DNA from: an uncultured Eubacteriales bacterium
GTDB lineage: Bacteria; Bacillota_A; Clostridia; Christensenellales; Aristaeellaceae
Length of the DNA stretch: 35,262 nt
Direction of reading: 5' to 3'
NCBI GenBank assembly: GCA_902766515.1
Contig: CACXEB010000290.1
Location: 1-35,262 of the forward strand
The translations under genes and the position numbers were made by a program. This document shows, in pieces, positions 31,430-35,262 of this stretch (position 1 is its first letter; every line of letters begins with the position of its first letter). Under the pieces are notes generated by a model. It did not search any database. It was not told where the DNA came from and was given only the letters and a program-made list of their open reading frames with translations.

Positions 31430-33172
31430 TCAGGTGACTTTCCCGGAATCGGGCACTGAGACCAGCCACTTTTCCACGACCTTTTCCGGCTGCGCGAGCA
31501 GGATGGCCGCCTGCCGGACGGTCAGCTGCGCCTGCCGGCACCGGTCCAGCAGCACCCGCTCCGCGGCATCCGGTTCTGGGGTTTCGTCCGCCGGCGGCTG
31601 GGAGCAGTCAGGCGCGTCGTCCCATTCCGGATGGATGCGCCGCCATTCCGCGATCGTCTGCAGGAAAGCCTGGCCGTATTTCCGGAGCTTGACCTCCCCG
31701 ATCCCCTGCACCCGGCTGAGCCCGTCGATATCGGAAGGCCGGAGCTGGGCCATGTTCCGCAGTGTTTTATCGTCGCAGACGATATAGGCCGGCATCCTCT
31801 CCTGCTTCGCGAGCGTGATCCGGCAGGCTTTCAGGCGGATGATCAGGTCCTCCAGGCCGTCCTCATCCACGCTGCTGACCGGCGTCGGCGCCGCGTCAAC
31901 CACCGCCGCGGAGGGCGTGACGGGCTGCCTCAGGACCTCTGACGCGCGTGAACCGGCGCAGCGGGAGCATAACCCGCAGGGACCGCCCGCGGTCTTCTGA
32001 CCGAAATAGCGCAGCAGGCCGTTCCGGATGCACTCCGTACCCTCGCACAGGTCGACCATGCGGTTGAGCCGCTGGTATTCCTGACGCCGCACCGTCTGCC
32101 GTTCCTCGTCGCTGAGCGCTTCGTTCGGCTCACCGCGGTCGATCAGAAAACGTGAGATGATGATATCCTGCCGGTTATAAAACAGGACGCACTCCGCCGG
32201 CTCGCCGTCCCGTCCGGCGCGCCCCGCTTCCTGGTAGTAGGCTTCGATGCTGCGCGGCATCTGCGCATGCAGGACGTACCGCACATTGGATTTGTCGATG
32301 CCCATCCCGAAGGCGTTCGTCGCCACCATGACCCGCGCCCGGTCATACTGGAAATCCTCCTGGTTGGTTTTCCGTTCCTCGTCCGATAACCCGGCATGGT
32401 ATCGCGTCGCCGTGATGCCGGCTTCGCACAGCTTCCGGCTCAGGTCCTCGACCTGTTTGCGCGAACTGCAGTAGATGATGCCGCTGTCAGAAGGATGCTG
32501 CAGCACCCAGTGGATCACAGCCTCGGTACGTTTCTTCTGCTGGAGGATTTCGAAAAAGAGGTTCGGCCGGTCAAATCCCGTCGTGACCCGGATCGGATTC
32601 CTGAGCTGCAGCAGCTGCTGGATATCGTCGCTGACCTTCTGCGTGGCCGTGGCGGTAAACGCGCCGACCGGCGGCCGCTTCGGCAGCTGCGCAAAAAACT
32701 CCGCGATTTTCAGGTAGCTCGGGCGGAAATCCTGCCCCCACTGCGACACGCAGTGCGCCTCGTCGACCGCGATCAGCGCGATGGCCGCCTGCGCGCAGAA
32801 GCGGATAAAGGTGGGCGCCGCAAGCCGTTCGGGCGCGACATAAATGAAGCGGTACTTCCCCTGGTAAGCGTTGCTGAGCGCCTTGTCCATCTGCGCCTGC
32901 GTCAGGGTGCTGTTCAGGTAGGCGGCAGGCATGCCGGCGGCGTTCAGCGCCGTCACCTGGTCCTTCATCAGTGAAATCAGGGGCGAGATGACCAGGGTGA
33001 TGCCTGTGAGCATCATCGCGGGCACCTGATAGCACAGCGATTTTCCCGCGCCTGTCGGCATCACTGCCAAAACATCCCGCCCAGCCAGGAGCGCGTCGAT
33101 GATCTCCTCCTGGCCGGGACGGAATGCGTCATGTCCAAAGTACCGTTTTAATATATCCTGCTTTTCTGTCAT
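31430..33172 (-). CDS. recQ: ATP-dependent DNA helicase RecQ, without a visible winged-helix RQC part
   Basis: This 580-residue superfamily-2 helicase acts in recombination and fork repair. Walker A GAGKS (41-45), DEAH (137-140) with the aromatic-rich CVSQWGQDF loop, and EAGRAGRDG motif VI (about 315-323) are intact. The zinc site is Cys381, Cys399, Cys402 and Cys405. An HRDC domain follows at about 439-512 and a small helical HTH-like end at about 540-580. Between zinc site and HRDC there are only about 33 residues of linker, so the usual RQC winged helix of roughly 100 residues seems missing. ATG 33172 overlaps the secA stop by 4 bp; the longer upstream frame is secA out of phase. Confidence 0.93.
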   Translation of the reverse strand: MTEKQDILKRYFGHDAFRPGQEEIIDALLAGRDVLAVMPTGAGKSLCYQVPAMMLTGITLVISPLISLMKDQVTALNAAGMPAAYLNSTLTQAQMDKALSNAYQGKYRFIYVAPERLAAPTFIRFCAQAAIALIAVDEAHCVSQWGQDFRPSYLKIAEFFAQLPKRPPVGAFTATATQKVSDDIQQLLQLRNPIRVTTGFDRPNLFFEILQQKKRTEAVIHWVLQHPSDSGIIYCSSRKQVEDLSRKLCEAGITATRYHAGLSDEERKTNQEDFQYDRARVMVATNAFGMGIDKSNVRYVLHAQMPRSIEAYYQEAGRAGRDGEPAECVLFYNRQDIIISRFLIDRGEPNEALSDEERQTVRRQEYQRLNRMVDLCEGTECIRNGLLRYFGQKTAGGPCGLCSRCAGSRASEVLRQPVTPSAAVVDAAPTPVSSVDEDGLEDLIIRLKACRITLAKQERMPAYIVCDDKTLRNMAQLRPSDIDGLSRVQGIGEVKLRKYGQAFLQTIAEWRRIHPEWDDAPDCSQPPADETPEPDAAERVLLDRCRQAQLTVRQAAILLAQPEKVVEKWLVSVPDSGKVT

Positions 33173-35262
33173 ACGTTCTTGCCGCAGCAGTTCTTGTATT
33201 TCTTGCCGCTGCCGCAGGGGCACGGGTCGTTGCGCCCGATTTTCTTGGCCGCGCGCACGGGGTTGCGCGGGGCTTCCTGCTGGGGCGCGGTGTCCGCGCC
33301 CTTGGTGACCGTCACCCTTGCGACAGCCCGGCGCTCCGGCGCGCGCTGCTCGATCTTCGCCTGGCACAGACGGCGGACCGTATCCTCGCGGATCAGGTGG
33401 ACCATCTCTTCAAACATGTCATAGCTTTCCAGCTTGTATTCGTTGACCGGGTCCTTCTGGCCATAAGCGCGCAGGCCGATGCCGTCCCGGAGCTGGTCCA
33501 TCGCGTCGATATGGTCCATCCACCGCGAATCGACGCATCTCAGCAGGATGGCGCGCTCCAGTTCGCGCATTTCGATGCCGATCTGGCTGATTTCCTGTTC
33601 GCGCTCTTCATAGAAGCGTCCCGCCTCCCGCTTCAGGAAGGCCGTCAGGTCTTCCTTCAGGAAGGAGGATACGGCCGACGCGTTGGCGGCGATCGTGCCG
33701 TGCTTGATGCAGAGGCGCTCCAGGTAATCCGTCATCTGGGCGATGTCCCAGTCGGCGGACCGGTCGGCGGCGCAGAAGCGCGTGACCGCCTCGTCGATCA
33801 GGGAATCCTCCATCGACCGGATCACTTCGCGCATGTTTTCGCCGCGCAGCACCTGCATGCGCTGGCCATAGATGATCTCGCGCTGCTGGTTCATCACGTC
33901 GTCGAACTGCAGCACGTTCTTGCGGATCTGGTAGTTCCTGGATTCCACGCGCTTCTGGGCGTTTTCGATCTGGTGCGTGAGCATGCCGGCTTCCAGCGGC
34001 GTGTTTTCATCCATGCCCAGGCGCTCGATCATCGGCGTGATCCTGTCGCCGCCGAACAGCCGCATCAGGTCATCTTCCAGCGCGATATAGAACTGGGACG
34101 AACCCGGGTCGCCCTGGCGGCCGGCGCGGCCCCGCAGCTGGTTGTCAATACGGCGGGACTCATGGCGCTCGGTGCCGATAATATGCAGGCCGCCGACTTT
34201 GACGACTTTTTCATGCTCCTGGTCGGTCGTCTTCTTGAATTCCGCCTTGAGCTCGCGATAGCGCTCGCGGATGGCGGCGACATCCTCCGGGACCTCCTCC
34301 TGGAAACCGGTCGCCGCTTCAATCAGCTCCTCTTCGACGTTGTCCTGCCGCAGGGCGTTCCTGGCCATGAAGTCCGGGTTGCCGCCCAGCAGGATGTCGG
34401 TACCGCGGCCGGCCATGTTGGTGGCGATCGTCACCGCGCCGTACCGGCCGGCCTGGGCGACGATTTCCGCTTCGCGGGCATGCTGCTTGGCATTCAGCAC
34501 GTTGTGCTTGATGCCGCGTAGGTCCAGCATCCTGGACAGCAGCTCGCTGACCTCGACGGATACCGTACCGACCAGCACGGGCTGACCCGTTTCGTGCCGG
34601 CGGATGATCTCCTCGATGACCGCCTGGTACTTGCCCTTCTTGCTGCGGTAGACCACGTCGTTCAGATCCTGCCGGATCATCGGCATGTTCGTGGGAACCT
34701 GTACGACGTCGAGCCTGTAGATGCCCTGGAATTCCTCTTCCTCCGTCTTGGCGGTACCCGTCATGCCGGACAGCTTGCCGTACATGCGGAAGTAGTTCTG
34801 GAAGGTGATGGTGGCCAGCGTCTTGCTCTCATGCTCGACCTTGACGCCTTCCTTCGCCTCGATCGCCTGGTGCAGGCCGTCCGAATAGCGGCGGCCGATC
34901 ATCAGTCGGCCCGTGAACTCGTCCACGATAACGACCTGGCCGTTCTGCACGACATAGTCGACATCGCGCTTCATCAGCGCGTTGGCCTTCAGCGCCTGGA
35001 TCAGGTAATGGTTGAGATCGTTGTTGTCCGGATCGGAAAGGTTCTCAATGCCGAAGGCGCTTTCAGCCTTCCGGACACCTTCGTCGGTCAGGGTGACCGC
35101 CTTGTCCTTTTCCTCGACATGGTAATCCGGTTCCGGCGTCAGGCGGATGACGAAGCGGTGCGCCCGGTCGTACATGTCCGTCGATTTCTCTCCCTGGCCG
35201 GAGATGATCAGCGGCGTGCGCGCCTCGTCGATCAGGATGGAGTCGACCTCGTCCACGATGGC
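33169..35262 (-). CDS. secA: Preprotein translocase ATPase SecA, C-terminal part (5' end outside window)
   Basis: The frame is open to the right edge and encodes the last 697 residues of SecA, the motor that pushes preproteins through SecYEG. The visible part starts at [17 protein letters not shown] in the first nucleotide-binding lobe. It continues through the preprotein cross-linking region, [43 protein letters not shown] and the helical scaffold. A variable linker ([19 protein letters not shown]) leads to the C-terminal zinc motif [18 protein letters not shown], which binds SecB or the membrane surface. Roughly 200 N-terminal residues and the promoter lie outside. Coupling with recQ by a 4-bp overlap is unusual. 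Confidence 0.97.
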   Translation of the reverse strand, partial: AIVDEVDSILIDEARTPLIISGQGEKSTDMYDRAHRFVIRLTPEPDYHVEEKDKAVTLTDEGVRKAESAFGIENLSDPDNNDLNHYLIQALKANALMKRDVDYVVQNGQVVIVDEFTGRLMIGRRYSDGLHQAIEAKEGVKVEHESKTLATITFQNYFRMYGKLSGMTGTAKTEEEEFQGIYRLDVVQVPTNMPMIRQDLNDVVYRSKKGKYQAVIEEIIRRHETGQPVLVGTVSVEVSELLSRMLDLRGIKHNVLNAKQHAREAEIVAQAGRYGAVTIATNMAGRGTDILLGGNPDFMARNALRQDNVEEELIEAATGFQEEVPEDVAAIRERYRELKAEFKKTTDQEHEKVVKVGGLHIIGTERHESRRIDNQLRGRAGRQGDPGSSQFYIALEDDLMRLFGGDRITPMIERLGMDENTPLEAGMLTHQIENAQKRVESRNYQIRKNVLQFDDVMNQQREIIYGQRMQVLRGENMREVIRSMEDSLIDEAVTRFCAADRSADWDIAQMTDYLERLCIKHGTIAANASAVSSFLKEDLTAFLKREAGRFYEEREQEISQIGIEMRELERAILLRCVDSRWMDHIDAMDQLRDGIGLRAYGQKDPVNEYKLESYDMFEEMVHLIREDTVRRLCQAKIEQRAPERRAVARVTVTKGADTAPQQEAPRNPVRAAKKIGRNDPCPCGSGKKYKNCCGKNV

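Overview
The window looks like a chromosomal segment of a GC-rich, anaerobic member of the Firmicutes, class Clostridia, probably from a gut or rumen community. The class is suggested by gene order: yicC-gmk-rpoZ-coaBC-priA-def-fmt-rsmB-rlmN-stp-prkC-rsgA-rpe and cdaA-ybbR are both Firmicutes arrangements. The lifestyle is inferred from a two-cluster [4Fe-4S] aldo/keto reductase and a secreted GH10 xylanase. No rRNA, tRNA, CRISPR array, transposase or phage gene was seen.

Layout. (1) 1-1612, + strand: the end of deoD, a YbaK-type aminoacyl-tRNA deacylase and an M55 D-aminopeptidase. (2) 1613-2530: an AT-rich patch, then a small secreted protein of unknown function. (3) 2565-3730: a ribokinase behind a near-consensus promoter, then a structured intergenic element with nested inverted repeats. 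(4) 3731-5855, - strand: pgk-tpiA. (5) 5903-8352, + strand: a ferredoxin-like aldo/keto reductase and a GH10 xylanase. (6) 8369-17241, - strand: a nine-gene run from cdaA (c-di-AMP synthase) through ybbR, an unknown membrane protein, rsmF, an M15 carboxypeptidase, a degenerate GMP-synthase-like protein, a GNAT protein and a YitT protein to a dNTPase. (7) 17257-31406, - strand: fourteen genes from yicC to ksgA with almost no spacing. (8) 31430-35262, - strand: recQ overlapping the end of secA, whose N-terminus lies outside the window.

Regions 6 and 7 form a housekeeping and signalling block. It covers nucleotide supply (gmk, dgt), RNA polymerase omega, CoA synthesis, replication restart, formyl-Met initiation and removal, four rRNA methyltransferases (RsmB, RsmF, RlmN, KsgA), 30S assembly GTPase RsgA, the PASTA kinase/PP2C pair, and c-di-AMP synthesis. 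Nine junctions in the window are 4-bp start/stop overlaps, so translational coupling is common.

The most unusual items are a GuaA-like protein that has lost its catalytic Cys and His and its P-loop Asp, a 51-bp in-frame tandem repeat at the start of rsmB, and the structured intergenic element near 3.6 kb. I saw no obvious new defence or mobile system. All calls come from reading the sequence; no database search was run.
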